Position numbers and translations under genes: made by a program. This document shows positions 46,601 through 57,891 of a stretch of 64,000 nt of DNA, one piece after another. This stretch comes from Thinopyrum elongatum. Lineage: Eukaryota > Streptophyta > Magnoliopsida > Poales > Poaceae. Under the pieces are notes generated by a model. It saw only the letters and a program-made list of their open reading frames with translations. It was not told the origin of the DNA and searched no databases. Every line of letters begins with the position of its first letter. Within the stretch, counting starts at the first letter, position 1. The stretch covers positions 73,350,488 to 73,414,487 of the forward strand of contig CM022297.1 in the NCBI GenBank assembly GCA_011799875.1, written 5' to 3'.

Positions 46601-47612
46601 GATGAGATGCATGTTTGCATGCTTGTGTTTCTGTCACTACAATCTATACTACTGCTATATATTGTCATATCCTGGTTGTTTTGTTGCTATCAATATTTGT
46701 CCCATGTTTTGTTTCCTTGCATGCTTACTACTACAATCTATACTACTACTATTGTGCAAGATGTTCACATGTTAATTTTTGTTGACTAAAATCTCTTATG
46801 CCGTTGACTTAGGTTGACCCAGAACTGCAGCATCCTTGATGCGACTAACCTTCACCTCTTTCTTTCTCTCGCAGACTCGAAGGAGGCCGTATGCAAGGCA
46901 CCAAGGTGCATGGTGCTCGCAAGCGACGAACGAAGGCTGGTCGACATCGGCTACGCAAACCACCATTGTGAGCTCCTCCCTTTGCTATGCTACAACCATG
47001 CTCTGTTTCATGGGTTAGTTAGGATTTTGATGCTTTTTGCGCTGTGGTTGAGTCCTTGCCGACTGTTGTGTTGATGATCAAGTGCTGATGCCTCATCTGG
47101 CTATTTTATTTGCTGCTGGTAATTAGTAGTATTAGAGTGTCGCTGGTTTATTAGGATGTGGCTGAAACCATTGGATGGCCTTCCTGTACATGTTATCCAG
47201 CATTAGTACATGTTATCCAGCATGTTATGGTTCAAGTGTCGATGATGTCTAGTAGATAGTTTGCTAGCTATATACCTGCTGCTGATTGATGCTCTTGTGG
47301 TTAGCATTATACTCCTGGAATCATATTATACTATATCTAGTGTTCTTGTGGTTATGTGAAGATGCATCACAAACATGTTGGTTTATCATATATTTGGCCC
47401 ATAAATCTACATTTCTATGAGATATTTTTCAATATATAATTTTTCGATAGTCTGTACACGAAACCTGGTGGTTTGCAAATCTACTCCAGGAATAATAGCG
47501 ACTCTAATGCTGGTAGCCTATGTGTTCACGCTTTTACAGGAGCTCCAGGTCTACGAAATTTGAAGTTCGAAGCCGTATAGCCCTACTCAGCAAAGAGCCT
47601 TATAGACTGTAA
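43616..47612 (+). pseudogene. Chimeric gene: SYP71-type syntaxin exons fused to a CHMP1/VPS46 exon
   Basis: Exon A (43616-43702) reads KLNGANVTGEDPFARLYG and exon B (43765-43893) contains KNRATVIALNAEIRRAKAK. Both match the N-terminal helical region of plant SYP71-type syntaxins, membrane-fusion SNAREs. Exon C (46205-46345) contains [19 protein letters not shown], the N-terminal core of ESCRT-III CHMP1/VPS46, and ends in TGA after THE. Introns have GT/AG ends (GTACCC...TTGCAG; GTTCCA...TGACAG) and all junctions are phase 0, so A-B-C reads through. Two more exon-like pieces follow (46875-46967 and 47540 on). If a GTGATA donor at 46342 is used, the frame continues to TAA at 47610-47612. Upstream the frame meets TGA at 43556 without an ATG, so no normal start is seen. 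The SNARE motif, the membrane anchor and most of the ESCRT core are missing. It sits inside a CACTA. Confidence 0.75.
43894..46204. other. Intron of the chimeric gene
   Basis: About 2.3 kb, T-rich, without a recognisable gene. It starts GTTCCATC and ends TTGAATGACAG. A (GA)n run lies at about 45301-45322. The junction between the syntaxin-derived and ESCRT-derived DNA must lie within it, but I could not place it. Confidence 0.5.
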
Positions 47613-48333
47613 ATATTGTAATAGTAGGCATATTTGGGATGTAATACACTATGTACAGATTGTAGTAGACTTAGTTTTATTAGATGAACTACATTTGTAC
47701 TGTTTCGTCTGAAATATTGACTATGTATGTGATTTGAAAATGTGTGGAATGGAAACCTGACTCACGGGACCCACTTATGAAAATAATGTGAGCAGTTTTG
47801 AAATTTCTGTCAAGTGGGCCCAATGTGTGAGATGATGACAAGTGGGACCTATCTGATTGATGGGACCAGCTTCAAAATATAATGGCCCAAACAATTTTAG
47901 AAGGCCACGGCCCAACAATAAAAAAGGCTGCGATATTGGGCTTGGCCCATGAACCCAGCCAAAAATTGACAGAAAAAAATATAAAAAGTCTGAATTGTTG
48001 GGCTTGGCCCATGTAAAACAACGAACTGGACCGGGTTGATTCTTATCAACAACCTTTTCATTTGGTCGCAATTTTGCCACGTCAGCTTGCCATGTCGGAT
48101 CCGACGTGGCCTGGGCAGACAGCTAGTGACCAAAGCAAAAGGTCGTTGAACCAATGACCTTTTGTTTTGGTCGTAAACGTCTACGACATTCTCACAGAGA
48201 AGGTCGTTAATTTCAGTTTACGACGGCCAGCTTTTGACCATCTGTTTTTGGTCACAAAAAGGTCACAAATGGAAAACAATGACCATTCAGTAACCAATAG
48301 TGATGGTCACAAGTTGACGTATTTCTTGTAGTG
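47613..48333. other. Right arm of the nested CACTA
   Basis: Possible 3' UTR of the chimeric gene first (47613-47720). Then come short GGGCCCAA/TTGGGC-type and GGTCGT-type subterminal repeats up to the right terminus. Confidence 0.45.
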
Positions 48334-48482
48334 TATATATACCCACAAATTTTCATCGCAAACGGTTCCTACAAAACAACTGTGTGTGATGTTGTTGATA
48401 TTTTTTATTAGCTGTGAAAGATCAATTCGGAGTAAAGTGGCAACGGATGGTGTTTTAAATGTACGAGAAAATTTGTAGTACT

Positions 48483-51400
48483 AATACAACCGTCATTTGA
48501 AAATTTGGAAAATTCCAGGGGTCATTTGACCTTTTAAGACATTTAAGTGATTTTCTAGCCATTTAACGACCGTAATTCAAATTTGAACTACCTGTACTTG
48601 CAACAGCTAACCATAACGGTTTGAAAAGTCATATTTGTGTACTTGTGTGCGAGTTAATTCCATGTGTAGTAAATTGGAAGGAATTTTCAAACATATTGGT
48701 CTCACGGCTATGACACAAAGCATGGAGTGCCATGGCATTTAAATTCCAAAAAGTTAAAAAAAGATCAGAAGCACATGAAACCTTGCTTGGTGTAATGTCA
48801 TGCCACCAAGATGATGTGGTAAAAAAATTGGCATGTTTGACGAAAGTTTGGACACACAACCCTCACAAACCGGAGCAACTCACTAGAAGGCTCGTGGTTC
48901 CGAGAGGGAACAATGCATGTTTGATGACGAACGGGCGATAGCTTCCTCTTACGGCCTTCAAAATTTTTCTACAGTTAACGTGCACTAATACAACTGTCAT
49001 TTGAAAATTTAAAAAATTCCAAGGGTCATTTGACCTTTTAAAGACATTTATGTGATTTTATAGCAATTTAATGACCGTAATTCAAATTTGACGTACATCT
49101 ACATGCAACGGCTAACCATAACGGTTTGAAAAATCATATTTGTGTACTTGTGTGCGAGTTAATTCCATGTGCAGTAAATTGGAAGGAATTTTCAAACATA
49201 TTGGTGTCACGGCCTGGACACATGCATGGAGTGCCATGGCATTTAAATTCCAAAAAGTTAAAAAAAGATCAGAAACACATGAAACCTTGCTTGATGTAAT
49301 GTCATGCCACCAAGATGATGTGGTAAAATAATTGGCATGTTTGACGAAAGTTTGGACACACACCCCTCACAAACCGGAGCAACTCACTAGAAGGCTCATG
49401 GTTCCGAGAGGGAACAATGCATGTTTGATGACGAACGGGCGATAGCTTCCTCTTACGGCCTTCAAAAATTTTCTACAGTTAACATGCACTAATACAACTG
49501 TCATTTGAAAATTTGGAAAATTCCAGGGGTCATTTGACCTTTTAAAGACATTTAATTGATTTTCTAGCCATTTAATGACCGTAATTCAAATTTAAACTAC
49601 ATCTACATTCAATGGCTAACCATAACGGTTTGAAAAATCATATTTGTGTACTTGTGTGCGAGTTAATTCCATGTGCAGTAAATTGGAAGGAATTTTCAAA
49701 CATATTGGTGTCACGGCCTGGACACATGCATGGAGTGCCATGGCATTTAAATTCCAAAAATTTAAAAAAAGATCAGAAACACATGAAACCTTGCTTGATG
49801 TAATGTCATGCCACCAAGATGACGTGGTAAAAAAATTGGCATGTTTGATGAAAGTTTGGACACACACCCCTCACAAACCGGAGCAACTCACTAGAAGGCT
49901 CGTGGTTCCGAGAGGGAACAATGCATGTTTCATGACGAACAGGCGATAGCTTCCTCTTACGGTTTTCAAAAATTTTCTACAGTTAACGTGCACTAATACA
50001 ACTATCATTTGAAAATTTGGAAAATTCTAGGAGTCATTTGACCTTTTAAAGATATTTAAGTGATTTTCTAGTCATTTAATGACCGTAATTCAAATTTGAA
50101 CTACATCTACATGCAATGACTAACCATAACGGTTTGAAAAATCATATTTGTGTACTTGTGTGCGAGTTAATTCCATGTGCAGTAAATTGGAAGGAATTTT
50201 CAAACATATTGGTGTCACGGCCTAGACACATGCATGGAGTGCCATCGCATTTAAATTCCAATTTTTTTAAAAAAGATCACTTTCTTGATGTAATGTCATG
50301 CCACCAAGATGATGTGGTAATTTTTTTGGCATGTTTGATGAAAGTTTGGACACACACCCCTCACAAACCGGAGCAACTCACTAGAAGGCTCATGGTTCCG
50401 AGAGGGAACAATGCATGTTTGATGACGAACGGGCGATAGCTTCCTCTTACGGCCTTCATTAATTTTCTACAGTTAACGTGCACTAATACCACTATCATTT
50501 GAAAATTTGGAAAATTCCATGGGTCATTTGACCTTTTAAAGACATTTAAGTGATTTTCTAGCCATTTAATGACCGTAATTCAAATTTGAACTACATCTAC
50601 ATGCAACGGCTAACCATAACGGTTTGAAAAATCATATTTGTGTACTTGTGTGTGAATTAATTCCATCTGCATTAAATTGGAAAGAAAGTTCAAACATATT
50701 GGTGTCACGGCCTTGACACATGCATGGAGTGCCATGGCATTTAAATTTCAAAAAATTAAAAAAAGATCAGAAACACATGAAACCTTGCTTGACGTAATGT
50801 CATGCCACCAAGATGATGTGGTAAAAGAATTGTCCTGTTTGACGAAAGTTTGGACACACACGCCTCACAAACCGGAGCAACTCACTAGAAGGCTCGTGGT
50901 TCCGAGAGGGAATAATGCAGGTTTGATGACGAACGGGAGATAGCTTCCTCTTATGGGCTTCAAAATTTTTCTACAGTTAACATGCACTAATACAACTGTC
51001 ATGTGAAAATTTGGAAAATTCTAGGGGTCATTTGACCTTTTAAGACATTTAAGTGATTTTCTAGCCATTTAATGACCGTAATTCAAATTTGAACTACATC
51101 TACATGCAACGGCTAACCATAATGGTTTGAAAAATCATGTTTTTGTGTACTTGTGTGCGAGTTAATTCCATGGGCAATAAATTGGAAGGAATTTTCAAAC
51201 ATATTGGTGTCACGGCCTAGACACATGCATGGAGTGCCATGCCATTTAAATTCCAAAAAATTAAAAAATGATCAGAAACACATGAAACCTTGCTTGACGA
51301 AATGTCATGCCACCAAGATGATGTGGTAAAAAAATTGGCCTGTTTGACAAAAGTTTGGACACACACCGCTCACAAACCGGAGCAACTCACTAGAAGACTT

Positions 51401-51782
51401 GTGATTCTGAGAGGGAACAGTGCATGTTTGATGACGAATCGATGCTAGCTTCCTCTTATGGGCTTCAAATTTTTTCTATAGTTAATATGCACTAATACAA
51501 CTGTCATGTCAAAATTTGGAAAATTTCAGGGGTCATTTGACCTTTTTAGGACATTTAAGTGATTTTTTAGCCATTTAATGACCGAAATCCAAATTTGAAC
51601 TACGTCTACATGCAGCGGCTAATCATAACGGTTTGAAAAATAATATTTGTGTACTTGTGTGCGAGTTAATTCCATGTGCAGTAAATTGGAACGAATTTTC
51701 AAACATATTGGTGTCACGGCTTGGACACATGCATGGAGTGCCATGGCATTTAAATTCCAAAAAAAAATAAAAAATGATCAGA
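48483..51782. repeat. 504-bp tandem repeats (6 full units plus a partial)
   Basis: The word AATACAACTGTCATTTGAAA starts units at 48483, 48987, 49491, 49995, 50485, 50989 and 51494. Periods are 504, 504, 504, 490, 504 and 505; the last unit ends near 51782. Unit length is divisible by three, and several units keep a plus-strand open frame of about 70-100 codons. The units are highly similar. The array lies inside the 28 kb CACTA and just after the nested CACTA. Confidence 0.95.
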
Positions 51783-52116
51783 CGACGTAATTATCTGGTG
51801 TTCAAAAAAGAAAATGTAAAGATCTGGCAAGACAACCGGGCCCCACACGAATGGCACTCTATTTCGCGCCTCGAGGTTTGGAAGGTGAGTGGCGCGGATT
51901 ATTAATCAGACATGGTTCTGTATTGGAAACCGTCAACTGTTAAGTTCACACACGGCTTTTGCTTCGGGAATCATGTGTAATTCAAACTATAGTACTCATA
52001 AATTACGGCGACCGGCGTGTGTACTATTCCTGTTGATCTAGATTCCATCCGCCAATAAATACTACCTTGCTCATGTCGTCCCGCCTGCATTCTCATCTAT
52101 ATCCTCCCCTTGCTCG

Positions 52117-52156
<40 letters not shown>

Positions 52157-52170
52157 GTCAAATCTCTACC
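51783..52170. other. Upstream region of the MAPLIC pseudogene
   Basis: Outer CACTA sequence with a (CT)n tract at 52120-52151 immediately before the ATG at 52171. The tract could be a leader or core-promoter element. No other feature. Confidence 0.4.
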
Positions 52171-52621
52171 ATGGCGCCGCTGATCTGCCCACGCGCTGAC
52201 AAGGAGGCGCTGCCCCCCGAGGACGCTCAGTCAAAGAGCAGCGATGAGGAGGACCCCTACGCACCGCCGGACGAGTTTGCGCCGGAGCCCCCAACTTTGG
52301 AGTGGTTTTGGGGCCAGTACAATCTTTGTCTGTGGAAGTCGCTGCCGCCAGCTGAGAAAGCCAGGAAAGTGGTGTTCAAGAAGGAGATGGCGGAGCAGGA
52401 AGCCAGGTACCAGGCGGCCTGTGTACAAAGACGGGTACTTTGCGAGGAAGGTCAAAGGCGCTAAGCGCCTCATCGCTGCATGGAGGTGGGCCGATAAGCT
52501 CCAGCGTGCAACCGACGAGGAGTTCGGTGGGTGCCCAACGAAATGGCAAGATCATTCACGCTTGTCCGCCAGCAAGAGGCAGATCGGTACGTCAATCGCT
52601 GCGAGGCGGAGGAGGCGGAGT

Positions 52622-53540
52622 TGTCGCGGGAAACCGCGGCCACCTATGGGACCAGGAGGCCCCTTGCTAGTTCGGCAGGGGGCGTCGCATTGCACAAAGA
52701 GCAGACGAGCGTGTGGTAGCACGGCAGAGATCACACAGGCATTTTTTCCTAGGTTCGGGCCGCCGTGAGGCGTAAAACCCTACTCCTGCTTTAGTGGATT
52801 GATGGTGGAAAGGTGGTGGTGGAGCGTAGTACACTTGCCCGGCAAGGGTTGCCTCAGGGCAGCAGTGGCTACGCGCGTATGGGTGTCTGAGTTACCCGAC
52901 CTTCTAACCCTCTCTATGGTTGCCATGGGCCTCCTTTTATAGATTAACGGGTCACCACAATGGCAAAATAGTCATTATGCACTGATAAGATAGCAAACAG
53001 TGCTATCATACCTAACTCTGTGGGCTGACAGGGCGCATTAAATGCACCGCTCAACGTCACATCATTGGTTGCCCGGCAAGGCTTGCCGGGCTATCTCGCC
53101 AGCTCCACGCCTGCTCGCTTGACACATCGCAGGACGAGTGTCATCTGCAGGTGTTTCCTGTAGGGAGAGGCTGCCATGTGGTGAATGGCTGCCACTTAGT
53201 CAGTCCGCGGTTTGACACCGCACTGATTGACGACGTGGGTCGTGGTGGGGTAGTTGGTGAGGTGGTTTTGCCTCCGTGTGCCCCGGCAGGCCCTGCCGGG
53301 ACGTCTTGGACGTCGTCTTCCGGGGGTGGCCTCGCCCCTTGCCGAGCTCGCCTGCCCGGCAAAGGAGGCCCTTCTCCTGATGGTGCCTTGCTTCTTTGGC
53401 TTGATCTTGGTCCCTCTGATCTGCATGTTAGTCCGTTGAACCTCTTAGTCCCTTGTATTCTGACTTGGGTTGGTGCTTCAATCTCGTCCCCGTGCCTGTG
53501 CATAGTCTGGGCAACAGACCCAGGGTTTGTTGCACCGACA
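52622..53540 (-). repeat. 3' LTR of the Tat-type element
   Basis: On the minus strand it runs from TGTCGGTGCAACAAACC (53540) to CCGCGACA (52622). The adjacent purine-rich complement of 53541-53553 (CCCGGGGGCTTC) is the polypurine tract. Confidence 0.92.
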
Positions 53541-54779
53541 GAAGCCCCCGGGCCTGCCCCGAACGTGCTGCCGAGCATCGTCGGGGTAGGACGTAATAAG
53601 TGCACAAGCGGGGTCGCTGAAGAGGCTGGTCTCTTGAGGTCTTCTTTGCTTCTTCATTAGCCTTGATTCCGGGCTAGTTTCCGGTTTCTCCGCGCATCGT
53701 GCGCAATGCTGTGGAAGAACTTTGATCGTGGCCTGCGGGTTCTCCTCGTCCCACGATCACGGGGCGGAAACTGCCATCCCACTTGCCTCCCATTTCTCAT
53801 GCACCTGCCACGTGTTTCGCATGCATTGGGTGTGGTAGGTGGTGGATGTGGAGGGCACGGGGAGGAGTGCCATGGCCGAAAACCGAGCGCTGATGGTTGG
53901 CGCAGAGGGTCGGCCTTGATCCTCAGAGCTCCAGAGGGTGCAGCGAGGCCGTATTGGAGGAGGGGGACGGCCATTTCCTGTAGGAGATGGACAGGGGCAA
54001 AGGCATTACGGGGCACTTATCTTTTTTCAATCTTAAATCTGCAGGCACTTGCCAAATTTTAATTCAAATAATGTAATCTCTCGAGTCCATGTTTGTGTTC
54101 TGTAATGCTTGTACTTGTATCAGCATATTAATGAAAAAGATGAACCTTGCCGGGAACCTATGCATGTGTATGTCCATGCATAGGCGAGATGCCTCTTTAG
54201 TGTAAATAAACGGGTTTTCCCCGGCAGGCTATCCTGTCGGCACCTTTTCTGTCTGCCGGAGAGCTGTGTCTACCGGGCAATAGGCAAAGGGGCCAGCCCC
54301 CCGCCAACTTCTTTTTACCAAAGGCCACTACGACCATCCTATCCGAAGCAACGTTCGAGTCAGGGATGGGAGCACCTAAGTCTCAAAAGAGTGGCGGGGT
54401 TTTCTTATGCACAAGTTATAACTTACATAACACTAATGGACAGGAGGTAGAACTTATCTGTTTGGCTTGCCCGGGATCACAGTGCCGGGCAATCTTCTCA
54501 ACTCCTTGTCAAAGCAAAATTCACGGCAGGAACCTGCAGCTTCATGCGGATGACAATGAATGCAGGATGCGATCCTATCTATATGCATATGCAAATGCTC
54601 ATGAAATGCTTATGCAGTGATCTTGGAATGCTCATGCATGCATGCAATCTTGGTCGGGGGCCCCCCACAACGCTTCTTTATTTTCTCTTGCACAGGGTCA
54701 TCGCCCTGGCTTTGTACAAGGGGTTACATGTAGCTGAGGCAAGGCCTGTACAAAAGGATGGCTGCCGGGCAGGGCCCGA
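53541..54779 (-). other. 3' untranslated region of the Tat-type element
   Basis: Between the integrase end and the 3' LTR. No recognisable domain. It contains short GCCGGGCA-type and ATGCAT-rich repeats (54540-54640). Confidence 0.5.
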
Positions 54780-55623
54780 CAGCCGCGCCTTACGGCTAGA
54801 ACTTGCGGAGATGCTCAATATTCCATGAGTTTTGCAACTGAATGCCATCTCTGGTCTCCAGACAGACTGCGCCAGGTCTGGTGACTCGTACTACCTGGTA
54901 AGGGCCTTCCCACTTCGGTGACAACTTGTTTGTAACCTTGGCGGACTGAACACGCCTAAGGACAAGGTCACCTTCCTCAAAACACCGGGCGTGAACCCTG
55001 CGGCTATGATAGCGATGCAGGGCTTGCTGATAGCGTGCAGCATGCGTAGCAGCCCGGAGACGGTTCTCCTCGAGTAGGACAACGTCGTCACGCTTGTGCT
55101 AATCTTGCGCTACTTCATCGTAGGCAAGCACTCGAGGCAACCCATAAATGAGTTCCGTGGGGATAACTGCTTCTGCCCTGTAGACTAGGGAGAAGGGAGT
55201 CTGCCCGGTAGCTCGGTTTGTTGTCGTTCTGAGCGACCAGAGAACTACCGGCAGCTCCTCGATCCACCGCCTGCCGTGCTTCTACAGCGTATCAAAGGTT
55301 CTCGTCTTGAGTCCACGCAGCACTTCAGCGTTCACCCTCTCAGCTTGCCCATTGCTCCGGGGGTGTGCCACAGAGGCAAATGAGATCTTGCATCCGAGGG
55401 CATGAACATATTGCATGAAGGCGCGGCTCGTGAACTGGGTGCTGTTGTCGGTAATGATCCTTGCCGGAACTCCAAAATGACACACCAATTCTTTCAAGAA
55501 CTTGATAGCTGACTGGGCAGTCACCTTTCTCAGCAGTTCCTTTCCTTCTTCCTGGCAGACACACTTTAATTTCACACCGTTGGGCCTCCTTCTATACAGA
55601 GTGTCATCGACAAACTGATACAT
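54780..55623 (-). pseudogene. Gypsy integrase with internal deletion
   Basis: The minus-strand frame begins MYQFVDDTLYRRRPNG and reaches CVCQEEGKELL, then jumps directly to TAQSAIKFLKELVCHFG. The zinc-binding HHCC region and the first catalytic Asp are missing, so a deletion near 55525 removed them. The second Asp (ITDN) and the Glu (PRSNGQAERVN) are present. The reading stops at TAG 55282-55284, continues in frame ([19 protein letters not shown], then [20 protein letters not shown]) and has a second stop near 55097 before a C-terminal domain to about 54780. Confidence 0.8.
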
Positions 55624-55719
55624 ACTGGCCCTCCGGGCTACTTTTTCAGTTTCGTCTTGGTTTGCGGGAAGATCTCCGGTTTGGAGGAAGTGGACAATGT
55701 GCCTTGCCCAAGTTGGAGC

Positions 55720-56490
55720 CTAGGGCTCGGCAACGAGGACTAGCGGCACCTCCTCTGCTACGGGAGCACATGCCTCGTTCGCGGGGTCCATGGGCCTGGC
55801 TGGAGGGTGTGCTCCGGCAGACTGCAAGGAGTTGTTTCCGGCAGGGTCTCTGCCAGGAGCGAACGGCTCTACCGGGAGAGGCTTACCAGAGTCCAACTTT
55901 CTCCTTTTCCGGGCCATTGTTGCTGGGGATACGGAGGGCTGAGTGAGATAGAGAACAAAAGTCCCTGGTTCCACAGGGAGCTTCTGCGCAGCACACTTTG
56001 ACAGATGATCAGCTATGCTGTTTTCCGCACGGGGTACGTGCTCTGTTTGCAATCCGTCAAAGTGCTCCTCCAATCTCCTCACTTCCTCGACGTATGCCTC
56101 CATCAATGGACTTTGGTAATCCTTGTTAACTTGTCTCACCACAAGCTGTGAATCTCCTCGAATGATCAGCTTCTTAATTCCCAATTCAGCTGCAATCCTG
56201 AGCCCGGCAAGGAGCCCTTCATATTCTGCTGTGTTGTTGGTTGCTTCTTCCTGGGAAAAATGCATTTGGACGACGTACCTCAAGTGCTCCCCGTAGGGGG
56301 CAAAAAGAAGCACGCCAGTTCCTGCACCTTGTAGGGAAAAAGCACCATCAAAATACAGAATCCATTCTTGGGGCGATTCCTTGCCGGGGATAGCTGTCTC
56401 CGTCACTTCCTCATTAGGGGTTGGCGTCCATTCTGCAATAAACTCTGCCAATGCCCTGCTCTGAATAGTTGACGTGCTTTCAAACTTCAA
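55720..56490 (-). pseudogene. Second (archaeal-like) RNase H of the Tat-type element
   Basis: The 256-codon frame contains WILYFDGAFSLQGAGTGV (first catalytic Asp), TNNTAEYEGLLAGLRIA (Glu), IIRGDSQLVVRQVNKDY (Asp) and VPRAENSIADHLSK (Asp/His region). These are the four landmarks of RNase H. It lies between the normal RNase H and the integrase, as in Tat elements. This is the best-preserved domain of the element, with no stop across it. Its job in related elements is probably RNA removal during reverse transcription (inference from family knowledge). Confidence 0.85.
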
Positions 56491-57058
56491 ACCAAAAAGC
56501 CCACTCCACTATTCTGCCGGTAGCCTCAGGGTTTCGAAGTATCCGTTGCAACGGGAAACGAGTGACAACCATGATCTCATGGGCTTGGAAGTAGTGGCGC
56601 AGTTTCCTTGAGGCCACGATGAGACCAAAAATCAACTTTTGCACGCCAGAGTACCTCGATCTAGCCCCCTGTAATAAGGAGCTGATGAAGTACACTGGGT
56701 GCTGCACCACTTTCTTCCTTGCTGTGTTCTTGGGGTTGCTCTCGTTGCCGTGCTCATTGCTGTCCCGATCCTTCTCTGACTCTGCCGGTCTCTGCTCACT
56801 CTCTGCCTCATCCACTTCTCGCTGCGCTACCAAAGCTGCACTGACTACTTGGTTGGTTGCCGCTAGGTACAGCAGCAACGGCTCCTGGGGTTTGGGAGCG
56901 ACCAAGGTAGGCATGGAGGACAAGTAGGCCTTCAACTCTTGCAAAGCTGCATCTGCTTCCGGTGTCCACTTCATGGGTCCTGCCTTCTTCAAAATTTTGA
57001 AGAACGGCAGGCACGCTCGGCAGACTTGGAGATGAATCTGCTTAGCGCGGTAACGCAT
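56480..57058 (-). pseudogene. Gypsy RNase H-like domain
   Basis: Reads MKWTPEADAALQELKAYL, then LLLYLAATNQVVSAALVAQR, a charged insertion (ESEQRPAESEKDRDSNEHGN), then HPVYFISSLLQGARSRYSG and LRHYFQAHEIMVVTRFPL. It overlaps the RT frame end by a frameshift at about 57000. The LYLAAT stretch lacks the Asp usual at this position (Asp to Ala), as often in Tat elements whose second RNase H takes over. Confidence 0.75.
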
Positions 57059-57870
57059 CCTGTCAGACGCCTCACATCCTTAACTGTCCTTGGTGCTTGG
57101 ATCTGCTCGATAGCCTTGATCTTGTCGGGATTGGCTTCGATCCCGCGATGGGATACAAAGAACCCAAGCAACTTGCCGGAGGGAACACCAAATACACACT
57201 TCTCCGGGTTGAGCTTCAAATTGATTTTGCGCAGATTAGCAAACGTCTCCTCCAAATCTTGAATAAGGGTGGTCCTATCCTTGGTCTTGACCACAATATC
57301 ATCCATATAGGCTTCTATGTTTCTGTGCAACTGTGGCTCAAAACCAATCTGGACTACCCTTGCAAAAGTGGACCCGACACTCTTTAATCCGAATGGCATG
57401 CGGACAAAATAGTACATACCACATGGAGTGATGAACGACGTCTTCTCTTCATCTTCCTTGGACATGAAGATCTGGTGATACCCAAAATACGCATCCAGAA
57501 AGGAGAGCAAATCACAACCTGAAGTGGAATCCACAATCTGATCGATACGCGGCAAGGGAAACGGGTCCTTCGGGCAAGCCTTGTTGAGATCTGTGAAATC
57601 TGTGCAAAGCCTCCACTTCCCGTTAGCCTTCCGGACTACCACTGGGTTTGCCAACCACGTGGGATGCAGTACTCCTCTGACCAATCTAGCTACCTCTAGT
57701 CTCTTGATCTCTTCTGCAATGAACTGCTGCCTCTCCAAGGCCTGCTTTCGTACTTTCTGCTTGACAGGTCGGGCATGTGGGCAGACAACAAGGTGGTGCT
57801 TGATTACCTCCCTGGGAACACCAGGGATATCAGATGGTTGCCAGGCAAACACATCGATATTCGCCCGCAA
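56989..57870 (-). pseudogene. Gypsy reverse transcriptase
   Basis: The 293-codon frame has VVRKANGKWRLCTDFTDLNK, LSFLDAYFGYHQIFMSKEDE, YYFVRMPFGLKSVGSTFARV and the catalytic YMDD (complement of 57301-57312), followed by GFFVSHRGIEANPDKIKAI. In related elements the palm motif reads SFLDAYSGY; here Phe replaces Ser. It is open throughout the core, so the decay is mainly in neighbouring domains. Confidence 0.88.
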
Positions 57871-57891
57871 GAAGGCAACAAGCGCGCTTTC

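Larger units (their letters stand above)
39264..48333. mobile_element. Nested CACTA element (9.07 kb) carrying captured host exons
   Basis: Terminal inverted repeats of 29 bases with one mismatch. Left begins CACTACAAGAAATATGTCAA and the right complement begins CACTACAAGAAATACGTCAA, both followed by CTTGTGACC. Flanking triplets are TAA and TAT (2/3 match). Subterminal repeats of GGTCGTAA and GGTCATAA type occur in both orientations at 39290-39500 and 48140-48320. Inside are a 662-bp tandem array and a chimeric gene built from SYP71 and CHMP1 pieces. No transposase was recognised. Sequence on the far side (48334 on, CATCGCAAACGG) returns to the style of the outer CACTA. Confidence 0.9.

Noticed and set aside
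52244..52768. 174-codon plus-strand frame
   Set aside because: It crosses the LTR boundary at 52622 and only its centre belongs to the host pseudogene; annotated as a frameshifted segment instead.
53151..53660. 169-codon plus-strand frame and its copy at 61459-61938
   Set aside because: Both lie in the LTRs of the Tat element, one in each, antisense to the element.
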